Assembly: GCF_003944715.1 (NCBI RefSeq)
Contig: NZ_RWIT01000005.1
Coordinates: forward strand, 1-64,000
Reading direction: 5' to 3'
From: Hymenobacter rigui
GTDB lineage: Bacteria; Bacteroidota; Bacteroidia; Cytophagales; Hymenobacteraceae
Length of the DNA: 64,000 nucleotides
In this document: piece after piece, positions 8,029-16,368 of the stretch
Layout of the letters: the number at the start of each line of letters is the position of its first letter
Numbering within the stretch: position 1 is the stretch's first letter
Program-made: the position numbers and the translations under genes
Notes under the pieces: model-generated
The model's input: only the letters and a program-made list of their open reading frames with translations
Told to the model about the DNA's origin: nothing
Database searches by the model: none

Positions 8029-8598
8029 ATGCTTTCACACCTTTCTTTTTCAGGTGCGGCCGTCCTCTTGCTGGCTACTGCTGCCCAGGCTCAGACCTCT
8101 CCGGTAAAGCCCCGCCTGGGGTTGCGGCCCCACTACAGCCTGCAGGCCGGAGCCACATTTGCCGGGCGCTATGGCTCGGCCACGTATCTGAGCCCGATGG
8201 TTTCGGTGCCGGTTACGCAGCGGTTCTCAGTATTTGGGGGCGTTACGTACCTGCGGGCCATGCCGGGTCTGGCGTATGCGCCGTTCGGGGAGGCCGGCCG
8301 TTCATTACCAATGGCTACCAATCATTACCTCATCCAGGGCGGCGGCCAGTATGCTCTTTCGCCCCGCGTAACTCTTAGTGGCTCTGCCTGGAAAGACCTC
8401 TCCCCTGCTACCGGCCCGTTGGTGAGCCCTTACGCCGGTTTCGGGGGTAACATGGGTACCGGCGTAAACCTGCGCGCCGACTACCACATCACCGAGAACT
8501 TTTCGGTCTCGGGTGGGGTACGGGTCAGCAACGGCGCTACGGCCTACCCGGGCAGCTACTCGCCCCTGTTCGGACCGGGCAGCCCCATCGGATACTAG
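8029..8598 (+). CDS. Outer-membrane beta-barrel-like hypothetical protein
   Basis: A 189-residue exported protein. The signal peptide MLSHLSFSGAAVLLLATAAQAQ is followed by alternating polar/hydrophobic strands rich in Gly, Tyr and aromatic ends (GLRPHYSLQAGATFAGRYGSATYLSPMVSVPV, GVNLRADYHITENFSVSGGVRVS), consistent with a small beta-barrel. ATG 8029 was chosen because it starts the signal peptide; a TACCTTAG -7-like box lies about 45 nt upstream. No function is recognisable. It is followed by a terminator and stands alone. Confidence 0.65.
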   Translation: MLSHLSFSGAAVLLLATAAQAQTSPVKPRLGLRPHYSLQAGATFAGRYGSATYLSPMVSVPVTQRFSVFGGVTYLRAMPGLAYAPFGEAGRSLPMATNHYLIQGGGQYALSPRVTLSGSAWKDLSPATGPLVSPYAGFGGNMGTGVNLRADYHITENFSVSGGVRVSNGATAYPGSYSPLFGPGSPIGY

Positions 8599-8620
8599 AT
8601 TTTACGGACAATAAACTGCC

Positions 8621-8660
8621 ACGGGCAATCTGAACTTCCTTCGGATTGCCCGTTTGTTTT
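8621..8660 (+). terminator. Rho-independent terminator
   Basis: The 10-bp stem acgggcaatc/gattgcccgt is followed by a T-rich tract, 22 nt past the stop of the small barrel protein. Confidence 0.75.
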
Positions 8661-8701
8661 GGTGTTTCTTTGGGCTGATTTTCCGCCGCTTCCCTGTTTT
8701 C

Positions 8702-9718
8702 ATGGCCTCTGCTCCCCATTTCGTTCACAACCCGCAATTGCCCATCATCAAGCCCAACTACCCCGGCAACAAGATGATCGGGCGCGAATACTGCAACGGC
8801 GAGGAGCTGTACGAGCCCAGCTTCGGCACCGTATTCAAGTGGCAACTCAGCAAAAACCCGCAGAAAGAGGAGAAGAAGGCTGACACCTGGGTACCCGAAG
8901 TAGTAGATTGCTCGGCCTTCCTGGCCGGCCAGGAAGATGGACTGGTGTGGCTGGGACATGCCTCGTTTGTGCTGCGGGTGAGCTGTACAACCCTGCTGTT
9001 CGACCCAGTGCTGTTTTCCTCCCTGCGACTGCGCCGCCGCCACGCCCTGCCTTGCCGGCCCGAAGACATCATCAATATTGATTTCCTGCTGCTCAGCCAC
9101 GGCCACCGCGACCATCTGGACGAGAAATCGGTGCGGCAGCTGGCCCAGCAGAATCCGCCGCTGCGGGCTTTCGGACCGCTGGGCATGGCCGGGCTGCTGC
9201 GCGGTATGGCTCCGCAGCTGGCCGTGCAGGAAGCCGGCTGGTGGCAGCAGTTCAATTTGGGCCCGGATGCCCCGTTTGAGCTATTTTACCTGCCCGCCTC
9301 GCACTGGCACCGCCGGGGCCTGCTGGATCTGAACACGGTGCTCTGGGGCTCCTTCCTGCTGCGCCTGCCCGATGGCCGCACCATCTACTTCGCCGGCGAC
9401 ACCTCCATGGCGGGCCATTTCGAGGAGATTGAGCGGCAGTTTGGCCCCCTGGATATCGTGCTGATGCCGATTGGAGCCTATAAGCCGCCCTATATGATGC
9501 AGATGAGCCACGTTAACCCGCACGAAGCGGCCAAAGCGGCCAACCAGCTGCGCGCTGGCCACGTGGTGCCCATGCACTACGGTACCTTCGACCTCAGCGA
9601 CGAGCCAGCATCCGAGCCCATCCGGGAGCTGCAGATGGTGGCCGCCGGCGGTATGCTGCGCGGTGACCTGCACGTGCCAGCCGTGGGCGAAGTGCTGCAC
9701 TGGCAGGACTGGGAATAA
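8702..9718 (+). CDS. Metallo-beta-lactamase-fold hydrolase (NAPE-PLD/UlaG-like)
   Basis: A 338-residue cytosolic or periplasmic metal hydrolase. The metal-binding motif is LLSHGHRDHLD (HxHxDH), preceded by WLGHASFVLRV, and later YFAGDTSMAGHFEEI, MPIGAYKP and VVPMHYGTFDLSDEP. The segment LPASHWHRRGLLDLNTVLWGSF is typical of the group that includes N-acylphosphatidylethanolamine phospholipase D and RomA/UlaG-like proteins. A phospholipase D-type or lactonase activity is possible, but the substrate cannot be assigned. ATG 8702 (MASAPHF) was chosen over an upstream in-frame ATG whose leader overlaps the terminator at 8621-8660. Confidence 0.85.
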   Translation: MASAPHFVHNPQLPIIKPNYPGNKMIGREYCNGEELYEPSFGTVFKWQLSKNPQKEEKKADTWVPEVVDCSAFLAGQEDGLVWLGHASFVLRVSCTTLLFDPVLFSSLRLRRRHALPCRPEDIINIDFLLLSHGHRDHLDEKSVRQLAQQNPPLRAFGPLGMAGLLRGMAPQLAVQEAGWWQQFNLGPDAPFELFYLPASHWHRRGLLDLNTVLWGSFLLRLPDGRTIYFAGDTSMAGHFEEIERQFGPLDIVLMPIGAYKPPYMMQMSHVNPHEAAKAANQLRAGHVVPMHYGTFDLSDEPASEPIRELQMVAAGGMLRGDLHVPAVGEVLHWQDWE

Positions 9719-9756
9719 CTCTCGCCCGGGGCCTGCCCGCACAGAAGGTGCTCTTT

Positions 9757-9794
9757 TTCAAGCCCGTCAGCCCAGAGTTGACGGGCTGTTTTTA
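9757..9794 (+). terminator. Rho-independent terminator
   Basis: The stem agcccgtca/tgacgggct has a 9-nt loop and is followed by gttttta, 40 nt past the hydrolase stop. Confidence 0.8.
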
Positions 9795-9915
9795 TACTCT
9801 TCAAATGAGGTGAATGGATGAATAAGAGTAGTTTACTATTGCTTAACGGAGTGACATTAAATTAATTTAATACCATTTTAACCACAATTAAATCCTAACC
9901 CCACAACCTGGGCCG

Positions 9916-9923
9916 TATTTTTG
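9916..9923 (+). promoter_or_regulatory. -7 box TATTTTTG of the ABC/HlyD/TolC operon
   Basis: An exact match to the Bacteroidota -7 consensus TAnnTTTG at the end of an AT-rich stretch. It would place the transcript start near 9930, leaving a leader of about 165 nt before the ATG at 10094. No clear -33 TTG was found. Confidence 0.5.
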
Positions 9924-10093
9924 TGGTTGGAAAGAAACCCAGGCGGAAGAGCTGACAGTAAAAGGGCCGGGCTATCTGATGGCTTTCCGATACGCACCCC
10001 TTCTGTTGTCCTTCCGCCGTGTCAACTCACATCCGGATGGTACTGCCTCCGGCTGGTAGTTTGCCCGATTGCCCTCGTTCTTTATTCGCCCGT

Positions 10094-11107
10094 ATGGCCT
10101 CCAAAACCCTCAATTTACCGCCGCCTACCCCGTGGCAACGCCTTACCCGCATGCTCGACACCGAGCGGCGGGCCATCCGCTACATCCTGTACTACGCCAT
10201 TGTGACAGGCCTCATCAGCCTGACGCTGCCGCTGGGCACCCAGGCCGTATTCAACCTGGTATCCACGGGTGCGGTGTTCAGCTCCACCTACATCCTGATT
10301 GGGGTGGTGGTGCTGGGCGTGCTGCTGGGCGGGCTGCTGCTGGTAGGGCAGCTTACCCTGGTGGAAGCCATTGAGCAGCGCCTGTTTGCCAAGGCCGCCA
10401 TCGAGTTTGCCTACCGCCTGCCGCGCATCGAGCCCAAGGCGCTGGAAGGCGAAAACCCACCGGAGCTGGTGAACCGCTTTTTCGATATCCTGACGGTGCA
10501 GAAGGGCCTCACCAAGCTGTTGATTGATCTGATGTTTGCCGGCTTTCAGATTCTGTTTGCCGTGATTGTGCTGTCCTTCTACCACCCCGTTTTTATTGGG
10601 TTTGGCGTGGTGACGCTGCTCATGCTGGGACTGATTTACGTGGTGAACTACCGCCGGGCCCTGCGCACCAGCCTGGAGGAATCGTCGTACAAATACAAGA
10701 CGGTGGCCTGGCTGGAGAAGGTAGCCGGCAACCTGCCTCAGTTCCGGCACAATGCGCAGGAACAGCAGCGGGCCCTGCTGCGCACTGACGAGCTGACGGC
10801 TGACTACCTGCGGGCCCGCAATGGCCACTTTGGGGTATTGAAGTCGTATTTCGGCTGGGCCATTGCCCTGCGTACCATTCTCACAGCCGCCCTGCTTATT
10901 GCCGGTACGCTGTTCGTGGTGTCCCGGCAGATGACGCTGGGCCAGTTTGTAGCCGCCGAGGTGCTGATTGTGCAGATCAGCGCTTCTATTGAAAAACTGA
11001 TGACCGGGGTAAGCACGGTATTCGACATGCTGACCGGCGTGGAGAAGCTGGCCGTAGTGACGGATTTACCCATTGACGAGCATACAACCGACGAAACCCA
11101 TGCTTAA
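10094..11107 (+). CDS. ABC transporter transmembrane subunit lacking an ATPase domain
   Basis: A 337-residue protein that is only the exporter-type ABC transmembrane domain. Helices run from RAIRYILYYAIVTGLISLTLPLG through LIYVVNY to QFVAAEVLIVQISASIEKLMTGVSTVFDML. The region is like the TM half of the LapB/HlyB-type peptidase-less transporters, including PPELVNRFFDILTVQKGLTKLLIDL. After EKLAVVTDLPIDE, where a nucleotide-binding domain (Walker A, signature, Walker B) normally begins, the protein ends and the HlyD gene starts with an 8-nt overlap. An ATPase would have to be supplied in trans, or the protein has another role. The start at 10094 (MASKTLN) is preferred; GTG 10019 is an alternative. 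Confidence 0.85.
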   Translation: MASKTLNLPPPTPWQRLTRMLDTERRAIRYILYYAIVTGLISLTLPLGTQAVFNLVSTGAVFSSTYILIGVVVLGVLLGGLLLVGQLTLVEAIEQRLFAKAAIEFAYRLPRIEPKALEGENPPELVNRFFDILTVQKGLTKLLIDLMFAGFQILFAVIVLSFYHPVFIGFGVVTLLMLGLIYVVNYRRALRTSLEESSYKYKTVAWLEKVAGNLPQFRHNAQEQQRALLRTDELTADYLRARNGHFGVLKSYFGWAIALRTILTAALLIAGTLFVVSRQMTLGQFVAAEVLIVQISASIEKLMTGVSTVFDMLTGVEKLAVVTDLPIDEHTTDETHA

Positions 11108-12491
11108 CCTGTCGAATCAGGACATAGATGATACCGTGTGGGATGAGGAGCTGAAGCTTTCCCACCGTGAGCTGCTCGACCCCAAGGACAGCCGCCGGCT
11201 GGGGCGGATTCTGCTGGCCGTTGGGCTGGTGTTTCTGATTGTGCTGTTTCTGCCCTGGCGCCAGACCATTGAGGGCAGCGGCACGCTCACTACCCTGCGC
11301 CCCCAGGACCGCCCCCAAACCGTGCAGAACCAGATTGCCGGCCGTATTGAGCACTGGAACGTGCGCGAGGGCCAGCTGGTGAAGCGCGGGGATACCATCC
11401 TCACCATTTCGGAAATCAAGGACGAGTATTTCGACCCCAACCTGCCCCAGCGTCTGCGCGAGCAACTGACCGCCAAGCGGGGCGCGGTGGAAGCCTACCA
11501 GGCCAAAATCAACGCCACCGACCAGCAGATTGCGGCCCTCACCGCTACGCTGGAAGTCCAGCTGCAATCGGCCCGCAACAAGGTGGAGCAGGCCGAAAAC
11601 TACCTGAACATCGACCGGGCCGACCTGGTGGCCGCCACCAACTTCTACCAAACGGCTCAGTCCCGCCTGGCTCGCTACGAGGAAGGTTACAAAAACGGCC
11701 TGTTCTCCCTCACCGACATTGAAACCCGTCGCCTGAAGCTGCAGGAGGACCTGGCCAAGGTAACGGCCGCCCGCAACAAAGTGGCCAGCAGCCAGCAGGC
11801 CCTGGCCAACGCCCGCATCGAGCTGAGCAACCTGCGCGCCAAGTACGAGCAGGACGTGGCCAAAGCCCGCTCCGACCGGAGCTCCACCGAGTCGGCCAAG
11901 TCTACCTCGGAAGGTGAAGTGGCAGCCATGCGCAACAAGCTCAGCAACGTGGAAGTGCGCCGCGGCCTGTACGTGGTGCGCGCCCCCCAGAGCGGCTACG
12001 TGGTGCGCACGCTCAAAGCCGGCATCGGCGAAACCATCAAGGAGGGCGAATCCATTGCCACTCTGCAGCCCGACGCGCCCGTGTTGGCCGTGGAGATGTA
12101 CGTACGGGCTATGGACGTGCCCCTGATTCAGCGGGGCCGCCAGGTGCGGCTGCAGTTTGATGGCTGGCCGGCCGTGCAGTTTTCGGGCTGGCCCTCCGTA
12201 GCGGTGGGCACGTTTGGCGGCACCGTCTCGGTGATTGACGTGGTGAGCAGCACCAACGGCAAATACCGCCTGCTGGTGCGCCCCGACCGCCACCCCGAGC
12301 AGCCCGGCGACCAGGACCACCAGTGGCCGGCTCAGCTGCGGCTGGGTTCGGGCGTGTACGGCTGGGTGATTCTGGACTCGGTGCCCGTATGGTATGAAAT
12401 CTGGCGGCAGCTCAACGGCTTCCCGCCCAGCCTGCAGGCTGCCCCCGACGAAGCACCCATCAAAGAGACTGCCTCGAAGGACAAGAAATAG
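11100..12491 (+). CDS. HlyD-family membrane fusion (periplasmic adaptor) protein
   Basis: A 463-residue type I secretion adaptor. A short cytoplasmic head precedes one TM helix (about 41-58, ILLAVGLVFLIVLFLPW). A lipoyl half follows (GRIEHWNVREGQLVKRGDTILTI), then a long alpha-helical coiled-coil hairpin (about 120-290, rich in Q, A, R and L), the second lipoyl half (GLYVVRAPQSGYVVRTLKAGIGETIKEGESIATL) and a beta-barrel domain. It would bridge the inner-membrane ABC subunit at 10094-11107 and the TolC protein at 12497-14059. The start overlaps the end of the ABC gene by 8 nt, indicating translational coupling. Confidence 0.92.
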   Translation: MLNLSNQDIDDTVWDEELKLSHRELLDPKDSRRLGRILLAVGLVFLIVLFLPWRQTIEGSGTLTTLRPQDRPQTVQNQIAGRIEHWNVREGQLVKRGDTILTISEIKDEYFDPNLPQRLREQLTAKRGAVEAYQAKINATDQQIAALTATLEVQLQSARNKVEQAENYLNIDRADLVAATNFYQTAQSRLARYEEGYKNGLFSLTDIETRRLKLQEDLAKVTAARNKVASSQQALANARIELSNLRAKYEQDVAKARSDRSSTESAKSTSEGEVAAMRNKLSNVEVRRGLYVVRAPQSGYVVRTLKAGIGETIKEGESIATLQPDAPVLAVEMYVRAMDVPLIQRGRQVRLQFDGWPAVQFSGWPSVAVGTFGGTVSVIDVVSSTNGKYRLLVRPDRHPEQPGDQDHQWPAQLRLGSGVYGWVILDSVPVWYEIWRQLNGFPPSLQAAPDEAPIKETASKDKK

Positions 12492-12496
12492 TGTGT

Positions 12497-14059
12497 ATGC
12501 CGCTCCTGCCTAAACTCCGGCGTTTCGCCGCCGTGGTGCTCCCCTCTTTTTCCTCCGGCCGCGCAGCCTGGCTGCTGCTGTGCGGGCTGGCTATCAGCAC
12601 CGCCACGCTTGCCCAGGACCCCAGGCTGCCCGCGCAGAAGCCCGGTCTGGAGCCTGCGCCTTTGCAAACCCGCCAGCTGGCACAGGACCGTCCTCCAACG
12701 GATACGGCCCGGGTTTTCTCGCTGCAGGATCTGGCCGACCTCGTGTTCCTCCATCACCCGGTAGTGAAGCAAGCCGCCCTGCTTAGCGACGACGCCCGCG
12801 CCCAGGTGCAGCAGGCCCGGGGCGGTTTCGACCCCAAGCTGGGCTCCGGCTTCGACCGGAAATACTTCGGGGGCACCGATTACTATAACAACTGGTCCAA
12901 CGAGCTGAAAGTACCCATCTGGCCCGGGGGCATTGATTTGAAGGTAGGCTACGACCGGATGGTGGGCACCTACGTGAACCCCGAGTACCGCACCCCGCAG
13001 AAAGGCCTGGCCGTGGCGGGGCTGTCGGTGCCGCTGGGGCAGGGCTTGCTCATTGATGAGCGCCGCAGCACCCTGCGGCAGGCCCGCATCATGGTGGATG
13101 CCGCCGAGGCCGAGCGCGTGAAGCAAATCAACGAAGTGTGGCTGCGCGCCGCCCAGGACTACTGGAATTGGTACAACACCTACCAGCAGATGCTGCTGAT
13201 TCAGGAAGGCATTGAGCTGGCTGAAACCCGGTTTCGGGGCACCAGCCGCCGCGCCCAGCTCGGCGACCAGGCCCCCATCGACTCGGTGGAGGCCCAGATT
13301 ACGGTGCAGGACCGGCAGGTGCAGTTTGAGCAGCTGCGCGTGGAGCTGCAGAACGCCCGCCTGCTGCTGTCCAACCACCTCTGGAACAAGGATGGCCAGC
13401 CCGTGGAACTGCCCGCCTACGCCGTGCCCCAAACCCCGCCCCTCACCCCGCTCGACTCGGCCGGCTATGAGCAACTGCTGGATTTTGCCACCAACCGCCA
13501 CCCCACCCTGCTCAAGCTCGACGCCAAAATCCGGCAGCTAGGCGTGGAGGAGCGCTACCGCCGCGAGCTGCTAAAGCCCACCATCAACGTGAGCGGCTAC
13601 CTGCTCAGCCGCGGCGACTTTTACCGCCCCGAGGTGCCCGCCTACTACGATTTCGGCCGGGACAACTACAAGGTGGGCGTGGATTTCGCCTTCCCTCTGT
13701 TTCTGCGCAAGGAGCGGGGCAAGCTCTGGCAAACCCGCCTGAAGGTGCAGGATGCCAACCTGGAGCAGCAGAACAGCCGCCGCCAGATTGCCAACCAGGT
13801 AGGCACCAAGTACAACACCCTGAAAGCCTACGAGCGGCAGCTGGCCGTGCAGGCCCAGGCCATTGCCAACCAGCGCGTTCTGCTGGCCGCCGAGTCGCAG
13901 AAGTTTGAGCTGGGCGAAAGCACCATCTTCCTCGTCAACGCCCGCGAAACCAAGCTCATCGACCTGCGCCTGAAGCAGGAAAGCATGCGCGCCAGCTACG
14001 AGAAAGCCCTGGCCGAGCTGTACTACTACGCCGGCACCCGTACCGTGCGCCCCGAGTAG
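12497..14059 (+). CDS. TolC-family outer-membrane efflux protein
   Basis: A 520-residue outer-membrane channel. A signal peptide ends near AQDPRLPAQ, and two TolC-type repeats follow, each with long helices (VVKQAALLSDDARAQVQQARGGFDPKLG; later LKVQDANLEQQNSRRQIANQVGTKYNTLKAYERQLAVQAQA) joined by beta-strands with aromatic girdle residues. It lies 5 nt after the HlyD gene and completes a type I secretion-like set. The start at ATG 12497 avoids the GTG two codons upstream. Together with its two upstream neighbours it should export an unknown substrate; no substrate gene (RTX repeat or double-glycine leader) is visible nearby. Confidence 0.92.
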   Translation: MPLLPKLRRFAAVVLPSFSSGRAAWLLLCGLAISTATLAQDPRLPAQKPGLEPAPLQTRQLAQDRPPTDTARVFSLQDLADLVFLHHPVVKQAALLSDDARAQVQQARGGFDPKLGSGFDRKYFGGTDYYNNWSNELKVPIWPGGIDLKVGYDRMVGTYVNPEYRTPQKGLAVAGLSVPLGQGLLIDERRSTLRQARIMVDAAEAERVKQINEVWLRAAQDYWNWYNTYQQMLLIQEGIELAETRFRGTSRRAQLGDQAPIDSVEAQITVQDRQVQFEQLRVELQNARLLLSNHLWNKDGQPVELPAYAVPQTPPLTPLDSAGYEQLLDFATNRHPTLLKLDAKIRQLGVEERYRRELLKPTINVSGYLLSRGDFYRPEVPAYYDFGRDNYKVGVDFAFPLFLRKERGKLWQTRLKVQDANLEQQNSRRQIANQVGTKYNTLKAYERQLAVQAQAIANQRVLLAAESQKFELGESTIFLVNARETKLIDLRLKQESMRASYEKALAELYYYAGTRTVRPE

Positions 14060-14071
14060 GCCACCGGAAGT

Positions 14072-14177
14072 AAGCTGATAGCTTTTGGCTATTAGCTGTT
14101 AGCTTTGATGTTCTTTTCCACATCATCGGCCGGAAAGCCGCTGCTAACAGCTAACAGCCAAAAGCTATCAGCTTATT
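14072..14177. repeat. Palindromic heptamer array (TAGCTGT / GCTAACA)
   Basis: The left arm at 14072-14106 is five 7-mers (AAGCTGA, TAGCTTT, TGGCTAT, TAGCTGT, TAGCTTT). The right arm at 14143-14177 is the inverse (GCTAACA twice, GCCAAAA, GCTATCA, GCTTATT). The 33-nt arms at 14071-14103 and 14143-14175 differ by a single base and enclose a 39-nt loop. The array ends 2 nt before the ATG of the next gene, so the hairpin forms its leader or separates it from tolC. Confidence 0.85.
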
Positions 14178-14179
14178 CC

Positions 14180-15661
14180 ATGTCGCCTACACTTATCCTG
14201 AGCCTGATTGCGGGCTACTTCGTGGTGCTCATCATCATTGCCTACCTCACCTCGAGGAAGGCAACGAGTGAGTCGTTCTTCATTGCCAACCGCAATGCCC
14301 CCTGGTACATGGTGGCGTTTGCCATGATTGGCACCTCCCTGTCGGGGGTCACGTTCATTTCCATTCCCGGCATGGTGGCCTCCCAGAGCTGGAGCTACAT
14401 GGCCGTGGTGCTGGGCTACATTGTGGGCTACCTGGTCATCGGCACCGTGCTGATGCCTCTGTACTACCGCCTGCGGCTGGTGAGCATCTACACCTACCTG
14501 GAGCAGCGCTTTGGGTTCTGGAGCTACAAAACCGGGGCGCTGTTCTTCCTGATTTCCCGGGCCGTGGGCGCGGCGTTCCGGTTGTTTCTGGTGGCGGGCG
14601 TGCTGCAGTTTGCCGTGTTTGATGGACTGGGCGTACCGTTTGCCGTGACGGTGACGGTCAGCATCTTCCTCATTTACCTCTACACCTTCCGGGGCGGCCT
14701 CAAAACCATCCTCTGGACCGATACTTTCCAGACCATGGCCATGCTGGTGTGCGTGGCCGTGAGCATTTACCTGATGGCCGACGAGCTGAACCTGGGCTTT
14801 GCCGGGCTGGTGAAAACGGTGAAGGAAAGCACCATGTCGCAGATTTACTTCTCCGACCCCAAGGACGATAAGTTCTTCTGGAAGCAGTTTGCCTCGGGTG
14901 CCTTCATCACCATCGTGATGACCGGCCTCGACCAGGACATGATGCAGAAAAACCTGAGCTGCCGCTCCCTGCCCGACGCCCAGAAAAACATGTTCTGGTT
15001 TACGCTGGCCATTGTGGTGGTGAACGTGTTCTTCCTGTCGCTGGGGGTGCTGCTGTATAAGTTTGCCGCCGCCAAAGGCATTCAGCTGCCCATGAACCCA
15101 GCCACCGGCAAGGTTATCGGCGACAACGTGTTTCCGCTGCTGGCTACCAACCACTTCTCGCTGTTTGCCGGCATCGTGTTCATCCTGGGCATCATTGCCG
15201 TCACCTACGCTTCCGCCGACTCGGCCCTGACGGCCCTGACCACCTCCTTCTGCGTGGACATGCTCGACATCAAGCAGTATGACGAGGCCAAGCAGAAGCA
15301 GTTGCGCCAGGCCACGCACTTCGGCTTCAGCATCGTGCTGATTATTATCATCCTGATTTTCCGGGCCATCAACGACCAGAGCGTAATTACCTCCGTGTTT
15401 AAGGCGGCGGGCTACACCTACGGGCCGCTGCTGGGCCTGTTCTCGTTCGGCATCTTCACCAGCCGCGGCCTTACCGATAAGCTGGTGCTGCCCGTGTGCG
15501 TGGTGGCTCCGCTGCTCACATGGTTTATCAACAGCAACTCCAAAGCCTGGTGGGGCTACGAGTTTGGCTTTGAGATTCTGATGCTCAACGGCCTCATCAC
15601 CTTCCTGGGTTTGCTGGCAATTTCGCGCCCCCGCAACCTCGAATTGAACCCGGTAGCCTAG
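14180..15661 (+). CDS. Sodium:solute symporter (SSS/SLC5 family)
   Basis: A 493-residue inner-membrane symporter with about 13 hydrophobic helices. Family marks include the N-terminal LIAGYFVVLIIIAYLTSRKATSESFFIANRNAPW, ISIPGMVASQSWSYM, the loop YTFRGGLKTILWTDTFQTMAMLVCV and FITIVMTGLDQDMMQKNLSCRS. It would couple sodium entry to uptake of a sugar, amino acid or related solute; the ligand is not predictable. ATG 14180 was chosen: upstream in-frame codons are simply translated palindrome (14072-14177). A second symporter of this family lies at 22861-24540. Confidence 0.9.
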   Translation: MSPTLILSLIAGYFVVLIIIAYLTSRKATSESFFIANRNAPWYMVAFAMIGTSLSGVTFISIPGMVASQSWSYMAVVLGYIVGYLVIGTVLMPLYYRLRLVSIYTYLEQRFGFWSYKTGALFFLISRAVGAAFRLFLVAGVLQFAVFDGLGVPFAVTVTVSIFLIYLYTFRGGLKTILWTDTFQTMAMLVCVAVSIYLMADELNLGFAGLVKTVKESTMSQIYFSDPKDDKFFWKQFASGAFITIVMTGLDQDMMQKNLSCRSLPDAQKNMFWFTLAIVVVNVFFLSLGVLLYKFAAAKGIQLPMNPATGKVIGDNVFPLLATNHFSLFAGIVFILGIIAVTYASADSALTALTTSFCVDMLDIKQYDEAKQKQLRQATHFGFSIVLIIIILIFRAINDQSVITSVFKAAGYTYGPLLGLFSFGIFTSRGLTDKLVLPVCVVAPLLTWFINSNSKAWWGYEFGFEILMLNGLITFLGLLAISRPRNLELNPVA

Positions 15662-15679
15662 GGGTTGTTTAGGGAGGTG

Positions 15680-15687
15680 TACTTTTG
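15680..15687 (+). promoter_or_regulatory. -7 box TACTTTTG
   Basis: Matches TAnnTTTG and lies 19 nt after the symporter stop. It would start a transcript just upstream of the hairpin at 15704-15746 and read into the TonB-domain gene at 15775. Confidence 0.4.
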
Positions 15688-15703
15688 TGATAAGGGAAGC
15701 CAC

Positions 15704-15746
15704 AAAGAACGTCATGCTGAGCGCAGCCGAAGCATGACGTTCTTTT
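15704..15746 (+). terminator. Hairpin between symporter and TonB-domain gene
   Basis: aaagaacgtcatgct pairs with agcatgacgttctttt across gagcgcagccga. The GTCATGCTGAGC...GAAGCATGAC core is, from memory, a common dispersed intergenic sequence in Hymenobacter genomes, so it may be a repeat used as a terminator. If the -7 box at 15680 is real, the hairpin lies in the leader of the next gene. Confidence 0.6.
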
Positions 15747-15774
15747 GGTCCACTCCTACCAACCCGCCAACCCT

Positions 15775-16260
15775 ATGAAACATGCTTTCTTCATCTTCGG
15801 GCTTGTAGTTTTGGCCGCCGGAGCGGCACAGGCCCAGCAAACTCCGACACCGGCTCCTAAACAGCCCATTGAGCTGCAGCCGGGCCGAATGCAGGCCCAG
15901 GCCAGGCCCGCTGCCAACCGCCCCGATGCGCCCCCGCAGTTTCCGGGCGGGGCGCAGGGGTTAAGCACGTTTTTTCAGCAGAATCTAAAGTATCCGGAGG
16001 CAGCCAGCGTCAAGCAAATCAGCGGCAACGTGGTGATGACCTTCACTGTGGAAGCCGACGGCCACCTCACTAATCCCTCGGTGGTGCAGCCCCTCAGCCC
16101 CGAGTGCGACACGGAAGCACTCCGGGTACTGGGCCAGATGCCGGCCTGGAAACCGGCTACCCGCAAGGGCCAGCCCGTGGCCACCCAGGTGCGCCTACCC
16201 ATTCCCTTCGGCAACTCCGAGGGGCTGAAGGTAGAGCAGGGCAAGAATAAATTTGAATAA
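15775..16260 (+). CDS. Periplasmic TonB C-terminal domain protein
   Basis: A 161-residue exported protein. The signal peptide MKHAFFIFGLVVLAAGAAQAQ is followed by a short Pro-rich linker and a TonB C-terminal domain (about 60-145: QFPGGAQGLSTFFQQNLKYPEAASVKQISGNVVMTFTVEADGHLTNPSVVQPLSPECDTEALRVLGQMPAWKPATRKGQPV). It has no N-terminal TM anchor or long proline spacer, so it is not a classical TonB. Proteins of this shape are common in Bacteroidota, often as the tail of BlaR-like systems or as stand-alone periplasmic proteins. ATG 15775 starts the signal peptide. Confidence 0.8.
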   Translation: MKHAFFIFGLVVLAAGAAQAQQTPTPAPKQPIELQPGRMQAQARPAANRPDAPPQFPGGAQGLSTFFQQNLKYPEAASVKQISGNVVMTFTVEADGHLTNPSVVQPLSPECDTEALRVLGQMPAWKPATRKGQPVATQVRLPIPFGNSEGLKVEQGKNKFE

Positions 16261-16363
16261 AGAAGTGAGGAGATGGAAGCCAGGAGTTGGGAGGCAGGAA
16301 GTTCACGTAGAATTCTGCCCTGCAACTCCTAGCTTCTGTCTCCTCACTCTTAGCTCTTAACCA
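16261..16363. repeat. Palindromic heptamer array (AGGAGNN / NNACTCC)
   Basis: It starts at the base after the TAA of the TonB-domain gene. Left arm: AGAAGTG, AGGAGAT, GGAAGCC, AGGAGTT, GGGAGGC, AGGAAGT. Right arm from 16322: GCAACTC, CTAGCTT, CTGTCTC, CTCACTC, TTAGCTC, TTAACCA. The 7-nt register is kept through both arms, which are separated by about 19 nt. Confidence 0.75.
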
Positions 16364-16368
16364 ACAAA

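Larger units (their letters stand above)
9719..10093. other. Intergenic region before the secretion operon
   Basis: 375 nt without a gene. It holds a terminator (9757-9794), a weak octamer array on the plus strand (9803-9826: AAATGAGG, TGAATGGA, TGAATAAG), an AT-rich stretch (about 9828-9900) and a good -7 box at 9916-9923. Nothing else was seen. Confidence 0.6.

Noticed and set aside
10986-14059. Long minus-strand frames opposite the HlyD and TolC genes
   Set aside because: They are His/Gln/Gly-rich shadows produced by high-GC plus-strand genes.
14105-14179. N-terminal extension of the symporter gene
   Set aside because: The extra residues are the translated palindrome; ATG 14180 gives the family start.
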